A stretch of 64,000 nt of DNA from Elusimicrobiota bacterium (GTDB lineage: Bacteria; Elusimicrobiota; Elusimicrobia; UBA1565). Below, one piece after another: positions 29,587-37,713 of the stretch. The notes under the pieces are model-generated. The model worked only from the letters and a program-made list of their open reading frames with translations. It was not told the DNA's origin and did no database searches. The position numbers were made by a program, and so were the translations under genes. Within the stretch, counting starts at the first letter, position 1; every line of letters starts with the position of its first letter. The stretch spans positions 1-64,000 of the forward strand of contig JACRDU010000009.1 of assembly GCA_016218495.1 (NCBI GenBank). The letters run 5' to 3'.

Positions 29587-30173
29587 GCGAGGGCAAGCGG
29601 TTCCGGCTCCCGTCGGCGGAGAGGGAGGAGGCCGAGGAAGGCCTGGCCGAGCGCTGGAGCCGTCGCGAGGGCGGTGAGCCCGTCGTTTTCGCCGCGGGGG
29701 AAGAGGCATTGGCCGCCGACGTGGTGCGCCGCCTGCGCCTGGCGGAGCGCCTGATGACGGACGTGCTGGGGATAGCCGAGGCCAAGATCGAGGAGGACGC
29801 CTGCCGGATGGAGCATGTGCTCAGCGCTGGGACGGCCGAGGCCATCTGCACCTTGCTCGGCCACCCGCGCTTCTGCCCGCACGGCTCGGCCATCCCGCGC
29901 GGGGCCTGCTGCGCGGCCTCCCGCGACAAGGCCGAGGCCCTCCTGAAGCCCCTCGACAGGCTCTCGGAGGGGGACTCGGGACGGGTCGCCTACCTGGTCA
30001 GCCCGGACTCCCCCGACGCGCAGAGGCTGCTCAGCATGGGGCTGGTGCCGGGGGCGAGGCTCTCGCTGCAGCAGAAACGGCCCGCCTTCGTCGTCACCGC
30101 CGGGGAGAGCACCGTGGCCATGGAGCCGGCCGTGGCCGAAGGCATCATCGTGCGGCTGGGAGGGAAGCCATGA
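29583..30173 (+). CDS. DtxR/MntR-like metal sensor lacking the DNA-binding domain, with FeoA domain
   Basis: This 196-residue protein matches the metal-binding and dimerisation part of DtxR/IdeR regulators (about residues 45-110: RRLRLAERLM, EEDACRMEHVLS with C74, E77 and H78, and CPHGSAIP with H100) followed by an SH3-like FeoA domain (about 125-196). The N-terminal winged helix normally spanning about 60 residues is replaced by about 45 charged residues with no helix-turn-helix. It may bind iron or manganese without binding DNA, or act on another protein. The start at 29583 overlaps the lyase stop (ATGA), so no upstream extension is possible in frame without overlap. Confidence 0.75.
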   Translation: MSEGKRFRLPSAEREEAEEGLAERWSRREGGEPVVFAAGEEALAADVVRRLRLAERLMTDVLGIAEAKIEEDACRMEHVLSAGTAEAICTLLGHPRFCPHGSAIPRGACCAASRDKAEALLKPLDRLSEGDSGRVAYLVSPDSPDAQRLLSMGLVPGARLSLQQKRPAFVVTAGESTVAMEPAVAEGIIVRLGGKP

Positions 30174-30622
30174 ACCCGGATGTGCGTCTCATCGGAGTCT
30201 CGAAGTCCTCGCGCTACGCCATCCTGGGCTTGGTGCACCTGGCCTCCAGCCGCAACGGCGACCGGGTCCTCGCCGAAGACGCGGCGAAGACCCTGAGCCT
30301 GCCGCGCAGCTACCTGGCCAAGCTCTTCCAGAGGCTGGCGCACAAAGGGCTGCTGGCCTCGCAGCGCGGCCCGCACGGCGGCTACGCGCTGGCCCGCCCG
30401 GCCGGGAAGATCACCCTGGCCGAGGTCATCGAGGCGACGCAGGAGCCTCGCGCGGGCGAGCGCGAGTGCCTGCTGGAGCCGCGCCGCTGCACCGGCACCG
30501 GGGTCTGCGCCATGCACGAGCATGTGCTGGCGGCCGAGCGCCATATGCTGGATTCGCTCTCGAAGATCACGTTGGCCCAGGCCGCCGGCCTGGATTCCAA
30601 GGAGGAGAAGGATGCTGCCTAA
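30170..30622 (+). CDS. Rrf2-family transcriptional regulator with Fe-S cysteines
   Basis: A 150-residue regulator: N-terminal winged helix (SSRYAILGLVHLA to RGPHGGYALARP) and a C-terminal cysteine motif C100-X6-C107-X5-C113 of the kind that holds the cluster in IscR, NsrR and RirA. It therefore probably senses Fe-S status, NO or iron. It overlaps the metal-sensor gene by 4 bases and tatA by 11. Its place inside the molybdoenzyme-maturation operon suggests feedback on that operon or on the reductase operon just downstream. Confidence 0.88.
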   Translation: MNPDVRLIGVSKSSRYAILGLVHLASSRNGDRVLAEDAAKTLSLPRSYLAKLFQRLAHKGLLASQRGPHGGYALARPAGKITLAEVIEATQEPRAGERECLLEPRRCTGTGVCAMHEHVLAAERHMLDSLSKITLAQAAGLDSKEEKDAA

Positions 30623-30776
30623 CATCGGGACGGGAGAGATGCTGCTCATCGGCGCGGTGGCTCTGCTGCTGTTCGGGGCCGGACGCATCCCCGAGGTGGC
30701 GCGCTCGCTGGGACGGTCGCTCAACGCCTTCAAGTCGGGGCTCAAGGAAGGGGTGGGCGCGGAGAAGGACGTCTGA
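30612..30776 (+). CDS. tatA: Twin-arginine translocase subunit TatA/TatE
   Basis: A 54-residue protein with a single membrane helix (about residues 6-22), the FGAGRIPEVARSLGRSLNAFK amphipathic helix with the conserved FG, and a short charged tail. TatA forms the pore of the Tat system that exports folded cofactor-containing proteins. Its position just before the NapA-like operon, together with mobA and moaA, points to a dedicated export role for the molybdoenzyme, NapG and ActB proteins, which carry Tat-type leaders. It is shorter than most TatA and near TatE size. No tatB or tatC is visible. Confidence 0.88.
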   Translation: MLPNIGTGEMLLIGAVALLLFGAGRIPEVARSLGRSLNAFKSGLKEGVGAEKDV

Positions 30777-30783
30777 TTCCGGA

Positions 30784-30798
30784 TGGCGGGAATGATGC
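30784..30798 (+). promoter_or_regulatory. Candidate sigma-54 promoter of the porin/NapA/ACIII operon
   Basis: TGGC (30784-30787), 7 bases, ATGC (30795-30798): GG and GC are 12 bases apart, with A for T at the first -12 position. The predicted start is near 30810, giving a 73-base leader before ATG 30883. It is the only promoter-like element I see ahead of the 19-kb operon. Confidence 0.5.
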
Positions 30799-30882
30799 AT
30801 CGGAGAAAGAGTCTTTGTTATGGCCCTAATGTGGAGGTCCGTATCCGAAATTGGGGCGGCCGGGCATTATGAAGGAGGGTGG

Positions 30883-32145
30883 ATGAGAAAGCTACTTCTG
30901 CAGACGGTCGTCATGGCAGTCGGGACCGCGGCATGGGCGCAGCCCTCCCCGGCCAAGGACATTTCATTCGGCGGCCAGCTGCGCTCCCAGTTCGAGAGCA
31001 CCAACATCGAGGCCTACACCTCCATCCCGACCCGTCGGGGCAAGGACTCTTTGGGCCTGCGCACGCGCCTGTGGGCCAAGGCCAAGGCCGCGCAGGGAAT
31101 GGACGCCTTCATCCAGTTCCAGGACTCCCGCTACGCCGGCCAGGAGACCAGCGTAGCCACCAACGACCACCAGACCGACCTGCACCAGGGCTATCTGGCG
31201 CTCTCCGACCTCTTCGGCAAGCCCGTGGACCTCACCGTGGGGCGCATGGAGCTCAAGTACGGGGACCAGCGCCTCATCAGCCCGCTGGACTGGTCCATCG
31301 TGGGACGCGCCTGGGACGGCGTCTTGCTGCGCGGCCGGCTGGATTCCGTCACCGTGGACGGATTCTTCACCAATGTGAAGGAGACGGCCAGCGCCCGGCG
31401 CGACCAGAACTTCTGGGGCCTCTACGCGACCTGCAAGGCGGTGAAGGACCACGAGTTCGACGCCTATGTGCTGGGCCGCGACTACGGCAACGAGTCCCAG
31501 GCCATGGAGACCCGGACCACCGACAAGGGAAACCTCTCCGACCGGACCATCGGCGCCCGGGCGAAGGGCAAGACCGGGCCGGCCGACTACTCCGGCGAGG
31601 CGGCCTGGCAGGTCGGGCGCAAGGCCGGCATGCCGGTGCGGGCCTGGGCCGGTGCGGCTACGGCGGGCTGGACCTTCCCCGGGGACCTGGCGCCGCGCCT
31701 GGGCGTCGAATACGACTACGCCACCGGCGACAAGGACCCGACCGACGACCACGTCAACGGGTTCGACCCGCTCTTCCCGTTCGGGCACGCCCTGCAGGGC
31801 TACCAGGACATCTTCACTTGGAAGAACGGGCACGCCTTCAAGCTGTCGGGCTCGGTCACGCCGATGAAGGGGACGACCTTCTTCGCCGACTACCACTACT
31901 TCCGGCTCGACCAGGCCAAGGACGCCTGGTACAACGCGGCGCTGGCGGCCGTCGCCCGGGACGCGGCGGGGCGCTCGGGCAGGGAGGTGGGCCAGGAGCT
32001 GGACCTGCACATGCGCACGGCCGTGCGCGGCGCGCTCAAGCTCTGGCTGGGCTACTCGCACTTCTTCAAGTCCAGCGTCGTCAAATCGCTGGCGGGCGGC
32101 AGGGACCGGGACTGGGCGTTCCTCCAGGCCACGCTGGACTTCTAA
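30883..32145 (+). CDS. Outer-membrane porin, alginate-export-like family
   Basis: A 420-residue barrel with a signal peptide (cleavage near AWAQ) and the family pattern GRMELKYGDQRLISPLDWSIVGRAWDGVLL that I associate with the alginate_exp porins. It ends in aromatic DF. GGAGGG lies just ahead of the start at 30883; the longer in-frame start at 30820 would destroy the signal peptide. It begins the operon of the NapA-like reductase, so it may admit an anion substrate such as nitrate, not necessarily alginate. Confidence 0.78.
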   Translation: MRKLLLQTVVMAVGTAAWAQPSPAKDISFGGQLRSQFESTNIEAYTSIPTRRGKDSLGLRTRLWAKAKAAQGMDAFIQFQDSRYAGQETSVATNDHQTDLHQGYLALSDLFGKPVDLTVGRMELKYGDQRLISPLDWSIVGRAWDGVLLRGRLDSVTVDGFFTNVKETASARRDQNFWGLYATCKAVKDHEFDAYVLGRDYGNESQAMETRTTDKGNLSDRTIGARAKGKTGPADYSGEAAWQVGRKAGMPVRAWAGAATAGWTFPGDLAPRLGVEYDYATGDKDPTDDHVNGFDPLFPFGHALQGYQDIFTWKNGHAFKLSGSVTPMKGTTFFADYHYFRLDQAKDAWYNAALAAVARDAAGRSGREVGQELDLHMRTAVRGALKLWLGYSHFFKSSVVKSLAGGRDRDWAFLQATLDF

Positions 32146-32154
32146 AGAGGGCAC

Positions 32155-34908
32155 ATGGACAAGCACACGGTATCACGCAAGGACTTCCTGAGATCCTCGG
32201 CGGCCGCGGCCGCCGCCGCCGGCGCGCACTCGATGTTCCCAGGGGAGTTCGTCTCGGCCCAGGACAAGCCGGGTTCTTCCCCGATGCGCCGGGAGCTGCT
32301 GGCCCAGTGCCCGTACTGCGGCGTGGGCTGCGGGACCATCATCCAGGTGGAGGGCGACACCATCGTCGGCATGGTCCCCGACAAGGACCATCCCACGAAC
32401 AAGGGCATCCAGTGCATCAAGGGGCTCAACGCCAACGAGCCCATCTATAAGGACAGGCTGGAGTACTGCCTGGTGCGTAAGGACATGTCCGACCCCCTGC
32501 GCGGCCATGTCTCGGAGAGCAAGGGCCGCTTCGACGACTCGGTCTTCCGCCGGGTCAGCTACGAGGAGGCCGAGCACATCGTGGCCGAGCGCACGGCCGA
32601 GATCATCAAGGCCAAGGGGGCCAACAGCGTCGCCCTCAACGGGTCCGGCCAGCTGACGATGGAGGCCCAGTGGATCGAGAACCTCCTCATGAAGGGGGTC
32701 ATCGGCTCCAATTCCATCGAGGCCAACGCGCGCATGTGCATGACCTCGGCCGCCACCGGCTACTTCCACTCCTACGGCTCGGACACCCCGCCGACCTCCT
32801 ACGACGACATCGAGATGTCCGACATGGTCACCTTCTGGGGCCATAACGCGCGCGAGGCGCACCCCATCCTCTACTGGCGGGTGGCCGACCACAAGAGGGC
32901 CAAGGGCATCCCGACTTTGATCTCCGACCCGCGCCGGACCGGGTCGGTGCAGGGCCTCGATGACATCAACCCCCGCGACTCGCACCACTTCGCCACCATA
33001 AACGGCGACATCTCCTACCTGAACGCGCTGGCGCACGTCATCTTGACCAAGCATCCCGAGGCGGTGATGCCCGAGGAGTGGCTGGAGCGCTATACCACGG
33101 GCTGGAAGGAGTATGTGGCGGGGATCAAGGAGCGCTATTCCCCGGCGCAGGTCATCGAGCGCCTGAAGCTGGTGGACCGGGGCCGCGTCACCGTCGAGCA
33201 GATCGAGGCGGTGGCCAAGCTCTGGGCGGAGGCCTCCATCAAGGGCCGCAAGCGCGGGAAAGGCGGGGTGCTGACCTTCTGGGGCATCGGCTACAACCAG
33301 ATGCTGCACGGGCAGCACAACACCATCTCCATCATCAACCTGCACCTCTTGACAGGCAACGTCGGACGGCCGGGCTGCGGGACCCACTCGCAGACGGGGC
33401 AGCCCAACGCCATGTCGGAGCGCCTGATGGGCGGGCTGACGGGCCGCCTGCCGTTCAACAAGGGGCTCGACAACGAAGCCTGGCGGGCGCACATCAACGA
33501 CGCGTGGCGCCTGCCCAAGGGGCGGCTCGACGAAACCTTCAAGCACAAGCCCACCATGGTCATCCCGCTCATGGAACGGGCATTGAAGGGCGACCTGCAG
33601 GCCATGTTCTGGATCTACACCACCCACGTGCACATGCCGGACCTCAACACATTGGTGCGCCCGGCGCTGACCAAGATGTTCGTGGTGGTCCAGGAGATCT
33701 ACCGGCACGCCCCGAACAACCTGTACGGCGACGTCATTTTCCCGGCCATGACCTGGGGCGAGTGGACGGGCGGGGTCTACATCCAGTCCGAGCGCCGGCT
33801 CTATGTGAACGACGGCGTCAGCGTGGCGCGCAACGAGAAGGGCCAGCCGCTGACCGAGGCGCTGCCGGACATGGACCTGGCCATCGACAAGGCCAAGTCG
33901 GTGGGCAAGCTCCTCGGACTCGATGTAGAGAAGATCTTCCCCTACAAGAAGAAGCTCAAGAACAAGTACGGGCAGAAGTTCTACGACCCGGAGGAGGTGT
34001 TCCGCGACATCGTGAAGGCCTCCAAGGGCTCGGACGCCGACCTCTCGGGCATGCTCGAGGTGGAGAAACGCGACGGCGTCGGCCTCTACGAGCAGCTGCG
34101 CCGCATGCGCGGCTTGCAGTGGCCGGCCGGCACCTACGAGGCGGCCAAGGCCGGCGGCACGCCGCGGCGCTACATGGGCCAGGAGAAGTGGGCCGGGAAG
34201 CCCTACGGCGAGTTCGCCCTGCCGGGGGGGAAGGCCAAGTTCAAGCTCTGCGAGCAGGATTACTCGCAGCTCAAGGAGATCGTCGGGAAGCTGATGACCT
34301 TCGGGGAGGGCGTGGGCCTGACCGTCCGCTCGGGGGCGACGAACAAGGAGATCCTGGCGGCGGCCGAGAAGCAGCCGTTCTTCATGGACAACATGGACCT
34401 GCTCACCAAGGCGCGCGACAACGCGCTGATGCCCGAGCTGCCCGACCTTGACTTCTTTGACGACGCCTCCAAGAGCCTCGCCGACGCCAAGGCGGAGAAC
34501 AAGTATCCGATGTGGCTGGGGCTGGGCATCGTCTACGAACACTTCCACAGCGCCAAGACCATCCAAGGGGCCACGACGAAGCGCCTGGTGCCGGAGCAGT
34601 ACATCGAGGTCAACGACGTGGACGCGGCCCGCTACGCCCTCGAGGACGGGGAGCGGGTGCGGGTGGTGACGCGGCGCGGCAACTACGAGGCGCGCGTCTC
34701 CATCGGCACGAACTCCATGGTCAAGCCGGCGCGCACCGAGGTGCCCCCGGGCTACATGTTCAGCCCGTGGAACCTCTCCATCGCCGACAGCGCCGACCCG
34801 GAGAAGAACCGCTGGCTCGTGAACGCGGTCAGCCACCGCGCCTGGGACCCGGTGTCGGGCCAGGCCGACTACAAGAAGCTGGCGGCGCGGCTGGAGAAGA
34901 TCGTCTAG
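32155..34908 (+). CDS. napA: NapA-like periplasmic molybdoenzyme (putative nitrate reductase)
   Basis: A 917-residue member of the DMSO-reductase superfamily. The leader is Tat-like but reads SRKDFLRS, with RK rather than RR. The 4Fe-4S ligands are C52, C55, C59 and C87 (CPYCGVGC), and the molybdenum ligand is most likely C195 in NARMCMTSAATGY, which parallels NapA NARHCMASA. HLLTGNVGRPGCGTHSQTGQPNA also follows the NapA pattern, whereas formate dehydrogenases have a different active-site context. Neighbouring genes encode NapG-, NapH- and NapF-like proteins, while napB, napC and napD are absent. Nitrate is the likeliest substrate, but other oxyanions cannot be excluded. Confidence 0.75.
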   Translation: MDKHTVSRKDFLRSSAAAAAAAGAHSMFPGEFVSAQDKPGSSPMRRELLAQCPYCGVGCGTIIQVEGDTIVGMVPDKDHPTNKGIQCIKGLNANEPIYKDRLEYCLVRKDMSDPLRGHVSESKGRFDDSVFRRVSYEEAEHIVAERTAEIIKAKGANSVALNGSGQLTMEAQWIENLLMKGVIGSNSIEANARMCMTSAATGYFHSYGSDTPPTSYDDIEMSDMVTFWGHNAREAHPILYWRVADHKRAKGIPTLISDPRRTGSVQGLDDINPRDSHHFATINGDISYLNALAHVILTKHPEAVMPEEWLERYTTGWKEYVAGIKERYSPAQVIERLKLVDRGRVTVEQIEAVAKLWAEASIKGRKRGKGGVLTFWGIGYNQMLHGQHNTISIINLHLLTGNVGRPGCGTHSQTGQPNAMSERLMGGLTGRLPFNKGLDNEAWRAHINDAWRLPKGRLDETFKHKPTMVIPLMERALKGDLQAMFWIYTTHVHMPDLNTLVRPALTKMFVVVQEIYRHAPNNLYGDVIFPAMTWGEWTGGVYIQSERRLYVNDGVSVARNEKGQPLTEALPDMDLAIDKAKSVGKLLGLDVEKIFPYKKKLKNKYGQKFYDPEEVFRDIVKASKGSDADLSGMLEVEKRDGVGLYEQLRRMRGLQWPAGTYEAAKAGGTPRRYMGQEKWAGKPYGEFALPGGKAKFKLCEQDYSQLKEIVGKLMTFGEGVGLTVRSGATNKEILAAAEKQPFFMDNMDLLTKARDNALMPELPDLDFFDDASKSLADAKAENKYPMWLGLGIVYEHFHSAKTIQGATTKRLVPEQYIEVNDVDAARYALEDGERVRVVTRRGNYEARVSIGTNSMVKPARTEVPPGYMFSPWNLSIADSADPEKNRWLVNAVSHRAWDPVSGQADYKKLAARLEKIV

Positions 34909-34916
34909 GAGCCCGG

Positions 34917-35549
34917 GTGAGCCTGAACAGGCGGGAGTTCATCCAGAACGCGGCGGCGGCCGCGGCCGCGCTGGCCGGGGCCGCCGCCCTGTCCCGCCCG
35001 GCCGCCGCGGCGTCGAACCCCGTGCGCCCCCCCGGCGCGCGGGCCGAGGGTGAGTTCCTCGCCCTGTGCATCCGCTGCGGCCGCTGCGGGGACGCCTGCC
35101 CGAACCAGGCCATCCAGACCTTCACCAAGGAGGCCGGGCGGCGCTTCTCGATGGTCCCCGGGAGGGGGGAGGAAGGCACCCCCGTCATCTTCCCGCGCCT
35201 GCAGGCCTGCAGCCTGTGCCAGAGCGACAAAGGCGACGTCCTGCGCTGCGGCGAGGCCTGCCCCACCGGGGCGCTGCGCCTGGTGAAGAAGGAACCGGAG
35301 GCCGTGCAGGCGCAGGTGGAGATGGGGACCGCCGTCGTCGACAAGAACCTGTGCTTCTCCTATACGACGGCCTGCTGCGGGGTCTGCATCCGGGCCTGCC
35401 CGTTCAAAGGCCGGGCCTTGAAGGCCGGCATGCACGAGACCCCCGTCGTCGACCCGGAATTCTGCGTGGGCTGCGGCCTGTGCGAGCGGGTCTGCGTGCG
35501 CTATCCGCAGGCCATCAGCATCAGGGCGGGGCGGCGGGTGACGGCATGA
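34917..35549 (+). CDS. napG: NapG-like ferredoxin, Tat-exported, four 4Fe-4S clusters
   Basis: A 210-residue protein with a true twin-arginine leader (NRREFIQNA) and alanine-rich h-region (to about residue 36). Four cysteine quartets follow: CIRCGRCGDACP, CSLCQSD-with-CGEACP, CCGVCIRACP and CVGCGLCERVC. This is the NapG layout; NapG with membrane-bound NapH passes electrons from quinol toward NapA. It starts at GTG 34917 with GGAG upstream and overlaps the next, related gene by 4 bases. Confidence 0.82.
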   Translation: MSLNRREFIQNAAAAAAALAGAAALSRPAAAASNPVRPPGARAEGEFLALCIRCGRCGDACPNQAIQTFTKEAGRRFSMVPGRGEEGTPVIFPRLQACSLCQSDKGDVLRCGEACPTGALRLVKKEPEAVQAQVEMGTAVVDKNLCFSYTTACCGVCIRACPFKGRALKAGMHETPVVDPEFCVGCGLCERVCVRYPQAISIRAGRRVTA

Positions 35550-36169
35550 AGCGCTCCGTCTTCCTCAAGCGCGGCGCGGGCCTGGCCGGAGGCGCGCTGT
35601 TCGGGGCCGGGCTCTTCGAGCTGGCGTTCAACTCCCCGCCGCGCTGGGTCGACGCCGACCATGTCCGCCGCGGCCTGCTCCGGCCCCCGGGCGCGCAGCA
35701 GGAGGCCGCCTTCCTGTCCTCCTGCATCAGATGCGAGCGCTGCGCGCAGGTCTGCGAGGCCGACTGCATCCGCCTCTTCCCCGCCGGCTCCGGGCGCCTG
35801 ACGGGCACCCCCTACATCGTCGCCGAGGAAAGGGCCTGCGACCTCTGCGGCCGCTGCGGGCCGGCCTGCCCCACCGGGGCCCTGGCCGTCCTGCCCGGCC
35901 TGCGCCACCCCGCTTTCGCCGCGGCCGCGCGGATGGGGACGGCCGTGGTCGACGAGCGCCTCTGCGTCAGCGCCAACGGCACCGGGGTCTGCGGCGCCTG
36001 CCACAGGGCCTGCCCGCTCAAAGGCTCCGCCATCACGCAGGGCGCCCACAACAGGCCCACCGTCAAGGACGGCTGCGTCGGCTGCGGGCTGTGCGAGGAG
36101 GCCTGCATCGTGAAGGACCCCAAGGCCGGGCGCGCCATCCGCGTGCGCTCCCCGCGGAGCTGGGCATGA
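35546..36169 (+). CDS. Second NapG-like ferredoxin
   Basis: A 207-residue paralog of the preceding protein with four cysteine quartets (CIRCERCAQVCEADC, CDLCGRCGPACP, CGACHRACP, CVGCGLCEEAC). The leader reads MKRSVFLKRG, a single KR pair rather than a canonical twin arginine, so export may be through Tat with low fidelity or as a hitch-hiker. A duplicated NapG is unusual and implies either two electron entry points or a longer iron-sulfur wire. It overlaps the napH-like gene by 4 bases. Confidence 0.8.
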   Translation: MKRSVFLKRGAGLAGGALFGAGLFELAFNSPPRWVDADHVRRGLLRPPGAQQEAAFLSSCIRCERCAQVCEADCIRLFPAGSGRLTGTPYIVAEERACDLCGRCGPACPTGALAVLPGLRHPAFAAAARMGTAVVDERLCVSANGTGVCGACHRACPLKGSAITQGAHNRPTVKDGCVGCGLCEEACIVKDPKAGRAIRVRSPRSWA

Positions 36170-37713
36170 AGGTCCGGGTCTGGCCCTTGCGCCGCGCCGT
36201 GCAGCTCGGCGTGCTGTTCGCCATCCTGATGGCCCCCGTCCTGGCCCGCTACGAGCACTACATGTCCGCCCGTTCCTACGAGAAGATGGAGAAGGCCTTC
36301 GCGGGAAGGGCGGTCGGCGTCTGGCTGAAGGCGGCCGAGGGCCTGCTGGGCGTGGGGCTGCGCTGGGAGGAGGGGGGCGTGGTCGGCCGGAGGCCGCGCA
36401 AGCGCCTCATCGAACGCGCGCGCAACCTCTACGGCTCGGCCTGGTCGGCCCGGGTCTTCGGCCTGTCCCTGACCGACCTGCTGGCCGGCTTCGAGAGCGC
36501 CGCCGCCTCGCGCGGCCTGCGCGCCGTCCTCGTCACCGGACTGGCGGTGCCGCTGCTCCTGACGATGCTGCTGGGGCGCGTCTACTGCGCCTGGGTCTGC
36601 CCGATGGGCCTGGTGTCCGCGCTGGCCCGCCAGCTCCGGCGCCTGCTCGTCTTCCTCGAGCTCAAGCCGCTCTCCGTGGAACTTTCTCGGGCCGATAAAT
36701 ACGCGGTCCTGGCCGTCGGGGTCTTCGCCGCCGCGCTCACCGGGCTGCCCCTGCTCCACCACCTCTACCCGCCGGCCATCGTCGGCCGGGAGTCCCATGC
36801 CCTCTTCCAGGCCTGGTTCGACCGTTCCGAGGCCGAGATGTTCTCGGTCCCCTGGCAGGCCCTGGGCGCCGGCACCCTGCTCCTGGGCCTGCTGCTCATC
36901 ATCGAAGCGGCCGTGGTCCCCGGCTTCTGGTGCCGGGCGCTGTGCCCGGGCGGGGCCTTGTACTCCCTGTTCGGCCGGTTCCGCCTGCTCAGGGTCACGC
37001 GCAAGAAGGCGGCCTGCATCGACTGCGACCTCTGCGACAGGGCCTGTCCGATGGGGCTCCAGCCCATGAGCGACAAGACCGGCATGGAATGCGACAACTG
37101 CCTGGCCTGCCTCGACGCCTGTCCGACCGACGCGCTCAAAGTCGGCTTCGTGAAGAAGGTCGGGGCCGCGGCCGTCCTGCTGGCCGCGCTAGGCGTGAGC
37201 GCGTCGGCCCACCACATCCTGGGCATCCCCCACTACGCCTACGACAAGGAATGGCCGCAGGCCCCGGTGCTCAAGCTCGTCGAGAAGGTAGGGGAATGGG
37301 AGGTGCAGTTCACCGGCTACCCGGGCCGCCCCAAGCCGGGAGTCCGGGCTGATGTGACGGTGTATGTGTGGGACCCTGCCACCAGCGCGGTCTACGACGG
37401 GAGCATCCGCCTCGAGGCCGCGCAGGTCCGCGCGCTGGGCGGACAGCGCACATTCTTCGGCCCGGAGGAGAGCCGCCGCAACGGGACGCTGCACAAGTTC
37501 TCGGTGACCTATCCTGAGGACGGAAACTACGAACTGACCCTGCACCTCACCGCCGGCGGCGTGCCGTCCACCCTGCGCTTCCCGCTGGTCGTCGGGGACC
37601 CTCCCAGCCCCTGGCGTCCTCTGGGCCTGGGAACCGGGGCCTTCGTGATGTTCTTCGTCGCGGCTCGCGCCGTCCGCATCAAGCGCGCCCGCCGCCAACG
37701 GACGGCGCCATGA
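36166..37713 (+). CDS. napH: NapH-like membrane iron-sulfur protein with extra C-terminal periplasmic domain
   Basis: A 515-residue protein of the NapH/CcoG/NosR group. Membrane helices carry the two typical YCAWVCPMG and WCRALCPGG motifs, followed by two 4Fe-4S motifs (CIDCDLCDRACPMG and CDNCLACLDACP). A usual NapH ends there (about 290 residues). Here another helix and a beta-rich domain of about 150 residues follow (from about residue 350, starting HHILGIPHYAYDKEWPQAPVL and then immunoglobulin-like strands), plus a last helix. The extra domain looks like a periplasmic ligand- or metal-binding module, identity unknown. Confidence 0.8.
   Translation: MKVRVWPLRRAVQLGVLFAILMAPVLARYEHYMSARSYEKMEKAFAGRAVGVWLKAAEGLLGVGLRWEEGGVVGRRPRKRLIERARNLYGSAWSARVFGLSLTDLLAGFESAAASRGLRAVLVTGLAVPLLLTMLLGRVYCAWVCPMGLVSALARQLRRLLVFLELKPLSVELSRADKYAVLAVGVFAAALTGLPLLHHLYPPAIVGRESHALFQAWFDRSEAEMFSVPWQALGAGTLLLGLLLIIEAAVVPGFWCRALCPGGALYSLFGRFRLLRVTRKKAACIDCDLCDRACPMGLQPMSDKTGMECDNCLACLDACPTDALKVGFVKKVGAAAVLLAALGVSASAHHILGIPHYAYDKEWPQAPVLKLVEKVGEWEVQFTGYPGRPKPGVRADVTVYVWDPATSAVYDGSIRLEAAQVRALGGQRTFFGPEESRRNGTLHKFSVTYPEDGNYELTLHLTAGGVPSTLRFPLVVGDPPSPWRPLGLGTGAFVMFFVAARAVRIKRARRQRTAP

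Noticed and set aside
32155-34908. Formate dehydrogenase for the large molybdoenzyme
   Set aside because: The active-site context (NARMCMTSA, SQTGQPNA) and napG/H/F-like neighbours fit NapA better, and no selenocysteine site or formate dehydrogenase subunits are present.
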